A program made the translations under genes and the position numbers. Shown here in pieces: positions 32,814 through 43,919 of a stretch of 50,862 nucleotides of DNA (positions are counted from its first letter, which is position 1; every line of letters begins with the position of its first letter). This stretch comes from Candidatus Goldiibacteriota bacterium. GTDB taxonomy: Bacteria > Oederibacteriota > PGYV01. The stretch spans positions 1 to 50,862 of the forward strand of contig JAFGWA010000014.1 of the NCBI GenBank assembly GCA_016937715.1. The letters are read 5' to 3'. The notes beneath the pieces were generated by a model. It was not told the DNA's origin. It made no database searches and was given only the letters and a program-made list of their open reading frames with translations.

Positions 32814-33988
32814 CGTTTATAGAACGGTATCTTATTTTTCTGCCGCTTATTATTATGTTTTCCGGTTTTTTAATAAGCGTAATGAACGCTAAAATCATGC
32901 AAAAAGCGCAAAGCGCTTTTTTTGCGGCCGCGGGAATAATTGCCGCTTATGCGGTGCTGTATACCGCGGGTGCGGACGCTGTTTTCGCGCGTTTTTCACT
33001 TTCGTCCATGTCCGCGTCTGCCGCGTGTGTGCTTTTAATAATGGCGGTTCTGTCGGGAAGTAAAGATATAAAAGCCATGTTTCTATTTATGTTTTGCGTT
33101 ATGGTATCGTTAAATACGCAGACACCTGCTTTAAAAGCTGCGGCTTTTGCCGGAGCGGGTTTTGCGCTTTTATACGCGTCAGGAATTAACAGGGAACTTT
33201 CAGCGCAGAAAGCTTTTTATTCTGCCGCTTGCGTGCTGTTTTTAAGCGCGGGTAATACCGTATTTTTTCAAAGTATGGGTTTCTTTTTCGCGCTTGCTTC
33301 TTCCAATAGCGCGCTTTTAAGCAATAAAAACGGTTTAACGGAAAAAGGGGCAAAGCCCGAAATGTTAATGGGTATTTATTTTGAACTGATAACCTTAACC
33401 GCGCTGGCGGGCCTGCTTAACCCTTATGCGATAGCCGGCGCGCTTATATTTTTTATGGCGGTATCTGTTTACAATACAATCACGCAGGAAAACCGCGGTG
33501 AATTCTTCTTTGCGGGGTCAGTGTCAATCCTGTTTTTATTCATGTTTGGAATACTTTTTACCAAAGGCGCGGGTTTAATGTTAAAAGGCGCCGGCGTATA
33601 TTATGTTCTGATATTTGCCGCTTTTGCGCTTTTAAGCAGGCATAAAGATGCTTCGGGCAATGTAACACAGCTGAAATTCAGGCCGGATGAAATTGTTAAA
33701 CCGGCGCTTCCTGTAATTATTTCTTTTTTAACCCTGGCAGCGGAAATTTTTGCCTTAAGCGTGATTTTTTTATTTCCTCCGCGGAATCAGTTTCTTCAGA
33801 TGGCGGGGTATGTTGGAGCGGCTTTATTTTTGGTGAGCGCTGTAAATAATCTTATAATAATACTTGGGGTAATTTCTAAACTTAACCCCGGTTTTATAAA
33901 AAATATTTTTATTTCGGCGGATACCTTTAAATTTTTGTTTGTTTCTGTTTCGTTTATCTTTATTTTATACCGCGGAGGGGTGTTGTGA
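32810..33988 (+). CDS. Polytopic membrane protein of unknown function
   Basis: The 392-residue protein is hydrophobic throughout, with about ten helices and few charged residues. A basic loop SRHKDASGNVTQLKFRPDEIVKP lies near residue 280. I do not recognise a family. Length and helix number would fit an NuoN-like or transporter-type subunit, but there is no conserved Lys/Glu pattern I can trust. The ATG overlaps the propeller gene by four bases, and the stop overlaps the next small gene. Confidence 0.65.
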   Translation: MTFIERYLIFLPLIIMFSGFLISVMNAKIMQKAQSAFFAAAGIIAAYAVLYTAGADAVFARFSLSSMSASAACVLLIMAVLSGSKDIKAMFLFMFCVMVSLNTQTPALKAAAFAGAGFALLYASGINRELSAQKAFYSAACVLFLSAGNTVFFQSMGFFFALASSNSALLSNKNGLTEKGAKPEMLMGIYFELITLTALAGLLNPYAIAGALIFFMAVSVYNTITQENRGEFFFAGSVSILFLFMFGILFTKGAGLMLKGAGVYYVLIFAAFALLSRHKDASGNVTQLKFRPDEIVKPALPVIISFLTLAAEIFALSVIFLFPPRNQFLQMAGYVGAALFLVSAVNNLIIILGVISKLNPGFIKNIFISADTFKFLFVSVSFIFILYRGGVL

Positions 33989-34137
33989 ACATGTCGGGAA
34001 TGCTGATATTCGCCTCTGCGGGCGCGGTTTTTGCAATAGCGGGCGCGGCGGGCGCCGTGCCTGCGGTGTTTTTTGCCGCGTCAGCCGCTGTTATATGCGG
34101 GCTGGTATTTGTGTTTTTTGAAGGTGATGACAAATGA
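33985..34137 (+). CDS. 50-residue membrane peptide
   Basis: Frame GTG(33985)-AAC-ATG encodes MNMSGMLIFASAGAVFAIAG and on to EGDDK, two short Ala/Gly-rich helices with an acidic tail. CGGAGGGG lies 4 bases before the GTG and 10 before the ATG at 33991, so either may be used. It overlaps the upstream stop (GTGA) and the next start (ATGA), exactly like the other joints in this operon. This supports it as a real gene despite its size. Confidence 0.65.
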   Translation: MNMSGMLIFASAGAVFAIAGAAGAVPAVFFAASAAVICGLVFVFFEGDDK

Positions 34138-34760
34138 ACTTGTTATATTTCTTTTCGGTATTTATACTGTTGATAATTCTGTTTTGCATAAGGCAGCTTG
34201 GGACGGGGTTTAAGAAGCGTTTTTTAATAAATGATTATGTGCTGACGGTAATTACCGCCGGAATTTTTGCGCTATATTTTACCGGGCAAAGCGCTTATGC
34301 GGCTGCTGTATATTCTTTCATTTTCTGCGCGGGCGTTATATTTATTGCCGGTAAAAATGGTGAAAATGAATCAAATGTTTTTATCGCTTTATTGGCGGTA
34401 AGCGCTCAGGCCGGTGCGGCATATTATGGAGGCGCGGGGGTTATGGCAGCGTTTATAATTCTGCCTGCCGGTATAATATCCACTGTCTGTTTTGCTTTGC
34501 TGGCACAAAACGCGGATAAGAATTTAAACAGTGAAATAACTAAAATATTGATGTATCTGTGGCCTGTGTTTTCTGTTTCAATACCCGCGGCAGGGGAGGC
34601 AGTTTTAACTGTTGTAATATCAGCGGTTTTTTATTTTGTACTTTTCCATTATATAAAACTGAAATCAGGTTATTCGCAGCGTATTGGTGCTATATTATTC
34701 TTCATTTTTTCGCTTCAGGCGTTGCTGATAATGGTTTTGAAAGGCGTTGCTAATTTTTAA
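34134..34760 (+). CDS. Polytopic membrane protein, last gene of the unknown operon
   Basis: The 208-residue protein has six or seven hydrophobic helices, with a charged loop RQLGTGFKKRFLIND after the first and another (QNADKNLNSEITK) near residue 128. No family was recognised. It completes a five-gene run (31198-34760) in which every gene overlaps the next by 1-4 bases. A terminator-like hairpin follows after about 70 bases. Confidence 0.65.
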   Translation: MNLLYFFSVFILLIILFCIRQLGTGFKKRFLINDYVLTVITAGIFALYFTGQSAYAAAVYSFIFCAGVIFIAGKNGENESNVFIALLAVSAQAGAAYYGGAGVMAAFIILPAGIISTVCFALLAQNADKNLNSEITKILMYLWPVFSVSIPAAGEAVLTVVISAVFYFVLFHYIKLKSGYSQRIGAILFFIFSLQALLIMVLKGVANF

Positions 34761-34828
34761 ATAGGCTTCAATTTATTAGATAGAGTTAATATGGCCTGCC
34801 TATAGAACGTTTCATAATAAAACAAACA

Positions 34829-34868
34829 AAAAAATAGCATGTTTCAAAATGAAACGCTATTTCTTCTT
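34829..34868. terminator. Terminator-like hairpin before dnaK
   Basis: AAATAGC-AT-GTTTC and GAAAC-GCTATTT form a stem with an AAAAT loop and a 2-base bulge. A-rich sequence precedes it and TTCTTCTT follows, so it ends the membrane operon. Confidence 0.65.
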
Positions 34869-34911
34869 ATCAGAAATAAAACCTTTATAAAATAAGGCAA
34901 AAAATTCCGGC

Positions 34912-34932
34912 ATAGCAATTGCTATATATAAT
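34912..34932 (+). promoter_or_regulatory. Palindrome and -10 element upstream of dnaK
   Basis: ATAGCAATTGCTAT (34912-34925) is a perfect 14-base palindrome lying directly before TATAAT (34927-34932). No good -35 was found at the right distance. The palindrome is a candidate operator or activator site for heat-shock control; it is not a CIRCE element. Confidence 0.45.
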
Positions 34933-34986
34933 AAATGGAAGGATTACAATATTTGATTTTGAACTCTGGAAAAGGAGATGGATAAG

Positions 34987-36921
34987 ATGGGAAAAGTTAT
35001 CGGAATTGACCTTGGTACCACTAATTCTTGCGTTGCGGTAATGGAAGGAAAAGAACCAAAAGTAATTGTAAATGCGGAAGGCAACAGAACTACGCCGTCG
35101 GTTGTGGGTTTTTCAAAAGACGGGGGAAGGGTGGTAGGGCTGCCGGCAAAAAGGCAGGCGGTTGCCAATCCGGAAAATACAATTTTTTCCATCAAGCGTT
35201 TTATGGGAAGAAAGCATTCTGAAGTTGGAACGGAAACCAAAGAAGTTCCTTTCCACATAGTCGCGGCAAACAACGGCGACGCGCATGCTGAAGTAATGGG
35301 CAAACGTTACAGCCCGCCGGAAATTTCCGCAATGGTGCTTGCAAAGCTTAAAGCCGACGCTGAAAGTTATCTTGGCGAAACTGTAACGCAGGCGGTTATT
35401 ACGGTGCCGGCGTATTTCAACGATTCGCAGCGTCAGGCTACAAAGGACGCGGGTAAAATTGCGGGCCTGGAAGTATTAAGGATAATTAACGAACCCACCG
35501 CGGCTTCTCTTGCTTACGGGCTTGATAAGGCAAAAAATGAAAAGATAGCCGTATATGACCTTGGCGGCGGAACTTTTGATATTTCAATTCTTGAAATAGG
35601 CGACGGTGTATTTGAAGTTAAGTCCACAAACGGCGACACGCATCTTGGCGGCGATGACTTTGACCAGGCGATAATGAACTGGATTGCCGAAGAATTTAAA
35701 AAAGAAAACGGAATAGATTTAAGGACAGACAGGATGTCCCTGCAGAGATTAAAAGAAGCCGCGGAACGCGCCAAGATAGAGCTTTCATCCACCATGCAGA
35801 CAGAAATTAACCTTCCTTTTATAACAGCTGACGCAAGCGGGCCAAAGCACCTTGTTATGACAATGACAAGGTCAAAGCTGGAACAGCTTGTGGGTAATTT
35901 GGTTGAAAGGACTGTTCAGCCGGTTAAAGACGCGCTTCGCGATGCCGGAATGGAAGCCAAAGACATAGATGAAGTGGTGCTTGTGGGCGGAATGACAAGG
36001 ATGCCCGCGGTACAGGAAATAGTAAAGAAACTTTTCGGTAAAGACCCGCATAAAGGCGTAAACCCGGATGAAGTCGTGGCGATAGGCGCTGCCATTCAGG
36101 CGGGCGTGCTTCAGGGAGAGGTTAAAGACGTGCTTCTGCTTGATGTTACCCCTCTTTCGCTTGGCATTGAAACGCTTGGCGGTGTTTTCACCAGGCTTAT
36201 TGACAGGAATACCACGATTCCCACAAAAAAATCGGAAGTGTTTTCCACCGCTGCTGATAACCAGACCAGCGTGGAAATACACGTGCTTCAGGGCGAGCGC
36301 GACATGGCGTCCGGAAACAAGACAATAGGCCGTTTTCATCTTGACGGCATCCCGCCGGCGCCGCGCGGAATTCCGCAGATTGAAGTTGCGTTTGACATTG
36401 ACGCCAACGGCATAATCAATGTTTCCGCAAAGGACATGGCGACCAATAAGCAGCAGAAGATAACCATTACGGCGTCTTCCGGGCTTAACAAGGATGAAAT
36501 TGAAAACATTGTAAAAGACGCGGAAGCGCACAGGTCTGAAGACCAGAAAAAGAAAGAGGCTATTGACACAAAAAATCAGGCTGAATCGCTTGCGTATAAC
36601 GTGGAAAAATCTCTTAAAGAAGCCGGCGATAAAGTGACAGAACAGGAAAAGAAAGACATAGAGGCCGCGGTGGCATCGCTTAAAGAAAAAGTTAAAAACG
36701 AAGCTTCTTCGGAAGACCTGAAAAAATCAATGGAAGAACTTACCAATAAGTTCCATACTGTGGCGCAGAAGATGTACGCGGGCGCACAGCCCGGAGCAGC
36801 CGGAGCACCAGGAGCTGAAACCGGAGCTGCAGGAGCAGAAGGCACAGGCGAAAAGAAAGACAAAGACGGTGTTGTTGACGCGGAATATGAAGTTGTGGAT
36901 GAAGACAAAAAGAAAAAATAG
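34987..36921 (+). CDS. dnaK: Chaperone protein DnaK (Hsp70)
   Basis: The N-terminal ATPase domain shows [37 protein letters not shown] and [16 protein letters not shown]. The linker and substrate-binding domain follow [19 protein letters not shown]. The Lys/Glu-rich lid ends in an Ala/Gly/Pro stretch and [12 protein letters not shown]. The 644 residues are normal. The ATG at 34987 is nine bases after GGAG; an ATG at 34978 touches the ribosome site and was rejected. groES and groEL follow within 400 bases, then dnaJ, so this is a chaperone region, but grpE and hrcA are not here. Confidence 0.98.
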   Translation: MGKVIGIDLGTTNSCVAVMEGKEPKVIVNAEGNRTTPSVVGFSKDGGRVVGLPAKRQAVANPENTIFSIKRFMGRKHSEVGTETKEVPFHIVAANNGDAHAEVMGKRYSPPEISAMVLAKLKADAESYLGETVTQAVITVPAYFNDSQRQATKDAGKIAGLEVLRIINEPTAASLAYGLDKAKNEKIAVYDLGGGTFDISILEIGDGVFEVKSTNGDTHLGGDDFDQAIMNWIAEEFKKENGIDLRTDRMSLQRLKEAAERAKIELSSTMQTEINLPFITADASGPKHLVMTMTRSKLEQLVGNLVERTVQPVKDALRDAGMEAKDIDEVVLVGGMTRMPAVQEIVKKLFGKDPHKGVNPDEVVAIGAAIQAGVLQGEVKDVLLLDVTPLSLGIETLGGVFTRLIDRNTTIPTKKSEVFSTAADNQTSVEIHVLQGERDMASGNKTIGRFHLDGIPPAPRGIPQIEVAFDIDANGIINVSAKDMATNKQQKITITASSGLNKDEIENIVKDAEAHRSEDQKKKEAIDTKNQAESLAYNVEKSLKEAGDKVTEQEKKDIEAAVASLKEKVKNEASSEDLKKSMEELTNKFHTVAQKMYAGAQPGAAGAPGAETGAAGAEGTGEKKDKDGVVDAEYEVVDEDKKKK

Positions 36922-36955
36922 ATTTTAATAAAAATTTAAAGGAGGAAACAGAATT

Positions 36956-38940
<1,985 letters not shown>

Positions 38941-39199
38941 GCGGAACGCTTGCCGAAGCAAAGCCGAAAGGCTGCAGCTGAGGCTTAGCGGCGCTTACTC
39001 AGGTGGAATGCCGAAGGCTGACGCCTGAGTTAATGAAATAGATTTTATTTATCCCCGGAGCCATTATAATTAACTTATGGCGAAGCGGGATGGTTTAAAA
39101 GATTACATATTGCTGACCGCGGCCTTGAAAAAGGCCGCGGCATGCAATGTGCAGTCGTTCTATTTTGTGTTCTTTGATAAATATTTAAGTGTAATAATT
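38941..39199. other. Hairpin-rich spacer between groEL and repeat copy C
   Basis: ACTCAGG (38997-39003) pairs with CCTGAGT (39024-39030) around GCCGAAGGC-type repeats. CCGCGGCCTT-GAAA-AAGGCCGCGG (39117-39140) is a perfect 10-base stem with a GAAA tetraloop. A frame from 39077 (62 codons) covers the second hairpin and repeat copy C and has no ribosome site; I do not call it a gene. Confidence 0.6.
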
Positions 39200-39401
39200 A
39201 CACGCGCCGGATATATTTTTTTATGCCTCCTGCAAATTGGTATGCTTGCAGTCATGAAAGCTTGAAAATTTCAGTAAGTTTATTCGTTGGCATACGCTTA
39301 CTCCCGACAGGTACGGATTTGCCGGCGCTGCATTAAATCCGGATTTCGGGGGATACAGGGAACTTGGGCAGGAGTCATAAAAAAATACACCCGGCGCGTG
39401 T
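39200..39401 (-). ncRNA. Structured repeat element, copy C (candidate RNA or MITE)
   Basis: A 202-base element. 39200-39233 pairs with 39368-39401 over 34 bases with three mismatches, two of which are A-C on the plus strand and so G-U in minus-strand RNA. The outer stem starts CACGCGCCGG, unlike CAGGGG or CCGGGG in copies B and A, yet it is fully complementary. The core at 39232-39292 begins GCAAATTGGTATGCTTG and ends TTCGTTGGCA, clearly related to copies A and B but diverged and with stops in all frames that are open there. dnaJ starts 115 bases to the right. Confidence 0.6.
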
Positions 39402-39515
39402 TTAAGTTTTATTTTAATGTATACTTTTTGTATTACGGCATTTACACCACGGTTTTATCAGGGCGAAGTTTGTACTTTAAGACAGGCGCAAATTCAGAAA
39501 GAAAAGGTGTCTTAT

Positions 39516-40649
39516 ATGCAGTTAAAAGATTATTATAAAGTGCTTGGGTTAACCGACAAAGCTGGCGATGATGATATAAAAAAAGCATTCCGCCAGCTTG
39601 CAAAAAAATATCATCCTGACGCGCATCCCGGCGACAAAGCCGCGGAAGAGCGCTTTAAAGAGATAAGTGAAGCGTATGAAGTGCTTTCCAACACTGAAAA
39701 AAAAGCTCAGTATGAAAAATTAAAACAGGCGCAGGCGGGCGGCTATGATTTTTCCAATATGGGACGCGGCGGACAGAATGGTAATTATCAGGGGAATGTG
39801 GATTTTTCATCAATTTTTGGCGATATGTTCGGGCAGAACCGCTCCGGCGGATTTTCTGATATTTTTGATATGTTCTTTGAAAACGGGCAGCGAGGCAGAG
39901 GGCAAAGCCGCGGCAGGTCAGCCGCCCCGCAAAAAGGCGATGATGTAAACATAAGAATAAAAATTCCTTTTGACCTGTCTTTAAAAGGCGGCGAAACTAT
40001 TGTAAAAGTACCCCGTGCTTCGCAGTGCACATTGTGCGGCGGCACCGGTGCTGCGCCCGGCACAGGCGTGCAGCAGTGCCCCACATGCAATGGCAGCGGA
40101 AGCATACATTTTTCACAGGGCGGTTTTATGATAAATAAACCCTGCCCCAATTGTGACGGAAGAGGCACCGTGATTAAAACCCCATGCATAAAATGCGCCG
40201 GTACGGGCAGTGAAAAAGAGATAGAAAAAATAAGGATAAAAATACCGCAGGGCGTGACTGACGGGACAAAGTTAAAAATAAGCGGGCACGGCGATTATGG
40301 CAAAGGCGGCCGCGGTGATTTGTATGTGATTTTTGGCGTTGAAGAAAGCGCGCAGTTTGAACGCAGGGGCGACGACCTTTATTACGGCGCGTCAATAAAT
40401 CTTGCGCAGGCGGCTTTGGGTTCAGAAATTGAAATACCTCTTACGGACGGCGCGGTAAAGGTAAAAATTCCCGCAGGCACTCAGCCGGGGTCGGCGCAAA
40501 AAATAAAAGGAAAGGGCGCCAAGAATATAAAGACGGGTAAAAACGGCGACCTTATTATTGTTATAAACGTGGAAATTCCCTTGAAGTTAAATGATAAAGA
40601 AAAAAAGCTTATACAGGAACTTGCAAAATTAAAAGATATGAAGTACTGA
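39516..40649 (+). CDS. dnaJ: Chaperone protein DnaJ
   Basis: Residues 1-70 form the J domain with KKYHPDAHPG, whose HPD stimulates DnaK ATPase. A Gly-rich segment follows. Four CxxCxGxG zinc motifs (CTLCGGTG, CPTCNGSG, CPNCDGRG, CIKCAGTG) lie near residues 170-235, followed by the C-terminal substrate domain. The 377-residue length is normal. The ATG at 39516 has AAGGTG six bases upstream; the frame is open back to 39417, but that stretch is spacer. It works with DnaK, which is about 3 kb upstream. Confidence 0.96.
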   Translation: MQLKDYYKVLGLTDKAGDDDIKKAFRQLAKKYHPDAHPGDKAAEERFKEISEAYEVLSNTEKKAQYEKLKQAQAGGYDFSNMGRGGQNGNYQGNVDFSSIFGDMFGQNRSGGFSDIFDMFFENGQRGRGQSRGRSAAPQKGDDVNIRIKIPFDLSLKGGETIVKVPRASQCTLCGGTGAAPGTGVQQCPTCNGSGSIHFSQGGFMINKPCPNCDGRGTVIKTPCIKCAGTGSEKEIEKIRIKIPQGVTDGTKLKISGHGDYGKGGRGDLYVIFGVEESAQFERRGDDLYYGASINLAQAALGSEIEIPLTDGAVKVKIPAGTQPGSAQKIKGKGAKNIKTGKNGDLIIVINVEIPLKLNDKEKKLIQELAKLKDMKY

Positions 40650-40670
40650 AAACGCTTAAGGGGAGAGGCC

Positions 40671-41621
40671 ATGATAGAACTTGTCAATGTAAGCAAAAAA
40701 TTCGGCGGTAAAACTGTGGTGGATGGCGTCACCTTTACCGTTAACAAGGGTGAAATTATAGGTTTTCTTGGGCCTAACGGCGCGGGCAAAACCACCACTA
40801 TGAGGATGATTACAGGTTTTTTTCCGCCGTCAGCGGGAACTGTAAAAGTGGCGGGTTATGATATCACCAAAGAACCCATAAAGGTAAAAGAGCAGATTGG
40901 ATACATGCCTGAAAACGTACCGCTTTACAAAGAGTTGTCTGTAAGTGATTATTTGAAATTTATAGCTGATATAAAAGGCGTGGCCAAAGGCGATAAGAAA
41001 GCGGCGATAGAGCGCGTGATGGAAGAGACAGGGCTGACAGGTGTTAAAAATTCCATAATAGGAAAACTTTCCAAGGGTTATAAGCAAAGGGTGGGGCTTG
41101 CACAGGCAATATTAAATGACCCAAAGGTGCTGATACTTGACGAGCCCACGTCAGGGCTTGACCCAAAACAGATAAAAGAAATAAGGACGCTGATAAAAAA
41201 AATGAGCGGCGACCGCACCATAATACTGTCCACCCACATTCTGCCTGAAGTAAGCGTCACGTGTGATAAAGTTATTGTCATCAATGAAGGCAGGATAATA
41301 GCGCAGGATAATGTCGCTGACCTTGAAAAGACTTTTAACAAAGGTGCAAGAATACACCTTGAAGTTGAAGCCCCTAAAGATAAATTTATTAAGGAAATGC
41401 TTGCCATTAAGGGTGTTTCATCTGCTGAAGAAAAAAACGAAATAGAACCGGGGATTTATACCTATACAATTGATACGGCTGAAGGCGCGGATTTAAGGCG
41501 CGAAATTGTGCAGAGTATAGCGCGCAATAAATGGGCGCTTCTGGAATTAAAGCGCGAACAGCTTACACTGGAAGACGTTTTCCTGAAGCTTGTCACCAGG
41601 GAGGATGAAAATGTTCAGTAA
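40671..41621 (+). CDS. ABC transporter ATP-binding protein, GldA-like
   Basis: Residues 1-225 are an ABC ATPase: Walker A FLGPNGAGKTTT, Q-loop region NVPLYKELS, signature LSKGYKQRVGLAQAIL, Walker B VLILDEPTSGLD and the switch His in LSTHIL. An extra domain of about 85 residues follows. It is 316 residues long, as in GldA and many ABC-2 exporters. The following genes (ABC-2 permease, GldG-like, DUF4340) make the GldAFG-type set, known from gliding Bacteroidetes but also common in non-gliding phyla. The start has GGGGAGAGG upstream. Confidence 0.93.
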   Translation: MIELVNVSKKFGGKTVVDGVTFTVNKGEIIGFLGPNGAGKTTTMRMITGFFPPSAGTVKVAGYDITKEPIKVKEQIGYMPENVPLYKELSVSDYLKFIADIKGVAKGDKKAAIERVMEETGLTGVKNSIIGKLSKGYKQRVGLAQAILNDPKVLILDEPTSGLDPKQIKEIRTLIKKMSGDRTIILSTHILPEVSVTCDKVIVINEGRIIAQDNVADLEKTFNKGARIHLEVEAPKDKFIKEMLAIKGVSSAEEKNEIEPGIYTYTIDTAEGADLRREIVQSIARNKWALLELKREQLTLEDVFLKLVTREDENVQ

Positions 41622-42387
41622 ATTTACCGGACTGTATAAAAAAGAAATAAGGATATTTTTCAGCCAGCCAATTGCGTACGTTCTAATAGTGGTTTTTATG
41701 GCTATTTCCGGATATTTTTTCGCGTCTATCGCCAATTACTATTCCGAAGTGTCGTTAAGAAGCATGAACACGTACCAGCAGAATATGATGGACCTGACCA
41801 CGCTGGATGGAATTTTTCGGCCGTGGTTTTTTAATATTTCGTTCATACTTCTTCTTATACTGCCGCTGATAACCATGAGGACGTTCGCGGAAGAAAAACG
41901 CGAAGGTACAATGGAACTGCTTTTCACTTTTCCCGTAAGCGATGCCGCTGTGGTGGCGGCAAAATTCTGCGGCGCGTACACGGTCTTTCTTGCAATGCTT
42001 ACAGGGGCCATGTCGTCCGTGATTACATTAAAACTGTCCGCTAACTTTGATATGGCGCCGGTAATCGGCGGCTTTTTTGGGCTTATGCTTTTAGGCGGCG
42101 CTTTTATAATGCTGGGCACATTTATATCCGGGCTTACCGACAGCCAGATAGTGGCGGCGGTAATCACTTTTGCGGTGCTTTTGTTTATCTGGATAATTGA
42201 CTGGTTAAGCGCTGTAGTGGACCCGGCATTGGGAAGGGTGCTTTCAAACCTGTCCGTCATACGGCACTATGACAGTTTCAGCAAAGGCGTAATTGATACC
42301 GCTGACCTTGCGTATTACGGGGTATTTATGTTTATTTTCTATTTTTTAAGCCTTCGCGTGCTTGAATCAAAACAGTGGAGGGGATAA
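41611..42387 (+). CDS. ABC-2 type permease, GldF-like
   Basis: The 258-residue protein has six hydrophobic helices beginning IFFSQPIAYVLIVVFMAISGYFF. The conserved LPLITMRTFAEEKREGTMELLFTFPVSD segment is typical of GldF-type ABC-2 permeases. It overlaps the ATPase gene by eleven bases and has GGGAGG six bases before the ATG at 41611, so it is translationally coupled. It likely forms the membrane part of the exporter with the ATPase upstream. The substrate is unknown. Confidence 0.92.
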   Translation: MFSKFTGLYKKEIRIFFSQPIAYVLIVVFMAISGYFFASIANYYSEVSLRSMNTYQQNMMDLTTLDGIFRPWFFNISFILLLILPLITMRTFAEEKREGTMELLFTFPVSDAAVVAAKFCGAYTVFLAMLTGAMSSVITLKLSANFDMAPVIGGFFGLMLLGGAFIMLGTFISGLTDSQIVAAVITFAVLLFIWIIDWLSAVVDPALGRVLSNLSVIRHYDSFSKGVIDTADLAYYGVFMFIFYFLSLRVLESKQWRG

Positions 42388-42389
42388 AG

Positions 42390-43919
42390 ATGAACAATAA
42401 TTTATTAAATAAAATACTGCTGATAACCGGGCTTGTGCTTATAATGCTTTCAGGGCTGTCAGCGGCGCTTATAGGAAAATTTAATACAGCCGCGCTTATT
42501 TCGCTCGTGCTTGGGTTTGTCTGCGCTGGTTATACCGTTTTTATGGAGAGAAAAACCATTATAACGGCGCTGTCCGGAAAAAACGCGAAGCAGGGAATAA
42601 ATTCTGTTGTTTATTCGCTTTTAGTTATGGGTATAGCTGCGCTTGTACTGGCTGTGGCAATATCCAACGCGAAACAGTTTGACCTGACGAAAAATAAAAA
42701 ATATTCCCTGTCTGATCAGACCAAAAAGACCCTTCAGGCATTAAAGAAAGACATGGACGCGTATTACTTCTATTCTGTTACCGCAAGAAATATGCAGGTG
42801 GAAGACACGCTTAGATCATATGAAAAAATTAATTCAAAGTTCAGATATAACCCTGTTGACGCGGATAAAAATCCCGCGATGGGGAAAAAATTCAACGTGG
42901 ACCGTTACGGCGTTGTGGTAATAAGCAGGAAAGATAATAATACATCGGAAACGGTGGATGACCTTACTGAAGAAGGTTTTACAAACGCCGTTATAAGGCT
43001 TTCAAGCGATATAAAGAAGAAGGTATATTTTACAAAAGGCCACGGAGAGCCGTCGATTGATTCTCCTGCCAATGATAAATCCGGATATGGGTCGGCAAAA
43101 AAAGCCCTTGCTTCACAGAATTATGAAGCCGAACAGGTGGAACTTTTTACGATGACATCTGTGCCGCGCGACGCGGCCGTGCTTATAGTAGCCGGCCCGC
43201 AGGCTGATTTTTTTCCGCGTGAAATTAAGGTGATAAAGGATTTTATTTCCAATAACGGAAGGGTGTTTGTGCTTTATCCTCCGCTTGTAAAACTGCCCAA
43301 TCTTGAAAGTCTGATTGCCGCATACGGATTTAAACCGCATAACGACATAGTGGTGGATAAGATAAGCAGGATGCTTGGCGGTGATTTTCTTATGCCCGTT
43401 ATTTCATCGTATGAAAGCCATGAAATTACAAAGGGCTTCACTGTCGCGACCTTTCTTCCAATGTGCCGTACGTTTGAACTGTCCGGCAATGCGGTATCGC
43501 TGTCACGCACAAATCCCGGCAGCTGGGGCGAAACAGACCTTGCGGGTATAAAGGAAGCAAAGGCAGGGCTTGATTCAAAAGATATAGAAGGGCCGCTTGT
43601 AGTCAGTGCGGTTACGGAAATTACAAATGAAGGCAATACCCTGGCGGCAAAAGCCGCGATGGCGGTGTTTGGCAGCAGTGAGTTTGCCAATAATACTTTT
43701 ATAGCTTCGTCGGGAAACAGGGATATGTTTTTAAATGTGGTAAGTTTTCTGGCGCGGGATTCGGACATGATATCCATAAGGCCGAAGGGAAGGAATTTTG
43801 AGCCCCTGTTTATAACCAAAATACACGGAACAATGCTGTTTGTAATACCCATAATTGTGCTTCCCCTGCTGGTGATAACGGCGGGAATACTGGTGTTTTT
43901 AAGGAGAAGAAAGCCATGA
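42390..43919 (+). CDS. GldG-like ABC transport auxiliary protein
   Basis: The 509 residues comprise N-terminal helices (about residues 10-50 and 75-95). A large exported domain follows, with FDLTKNKKYSLSDQTKKTLQALKKD, RYNPVDADKNPAMGKKF, KVYFTKGHGEPSI and VLIVAGPQADFFPREI, the pattern of the GldG/ABC_transp_aux family. One C-terminal helix lies near residue 485. GGAGGGG sets the start at 42390, two bases after the permease stop. It shares four bases with the DUF4340 gene. Confidence 0.92.
   Translation: MNNNLLNKILLITGLVLIMLSGLSAALIGKFNTAALISLVLGFVCAGYTVFMERKTIITALSGKNAKQGINSVVYSLLVMGIAALVLAVAISNAKQFDLTKNKKYSLSDQTKKTLQALKKDMDAYYFYSVTARNMQVEDTLRSYEKINSKFRYNPVDADKNPAMGKKFNVDRYGVVVISRKDNNTSETVDDLTEEGFTNAVIRLSSDIKKKVYFTKGHGEPSIDSPANDKSGYGSAKKALASQNYEAEQVELFTMTSVPRDAAVLIVAGPQADFFPREIKVIKDFISNNGRVFVLYPPLVKLPNLESLIAAYGFKPHNDIVVDKISRMLGGDFLMPVISSYESHEITKGFTVATFLPMCRTFELSGNAVSLSRTNPGSWGETDLAGIKEAKAGLDSKDIEGPLVVSAVTEITNEGNTLAAKAAMAVFGSSEFANNTFIASSGNRDMFLNVVSFLARDSDMISIRPKGRNFEPLFITKIHGTMLFVIPIIVLPLLVITAGILVFLRRRKP

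Noticed and set aside
39077-39538. Two short frames (62 and 83 codons) between groEL and dnaJ
   Set aside because: They overlap a perfect GC hairpin and repeat copy C, and neither has a ribosome site.
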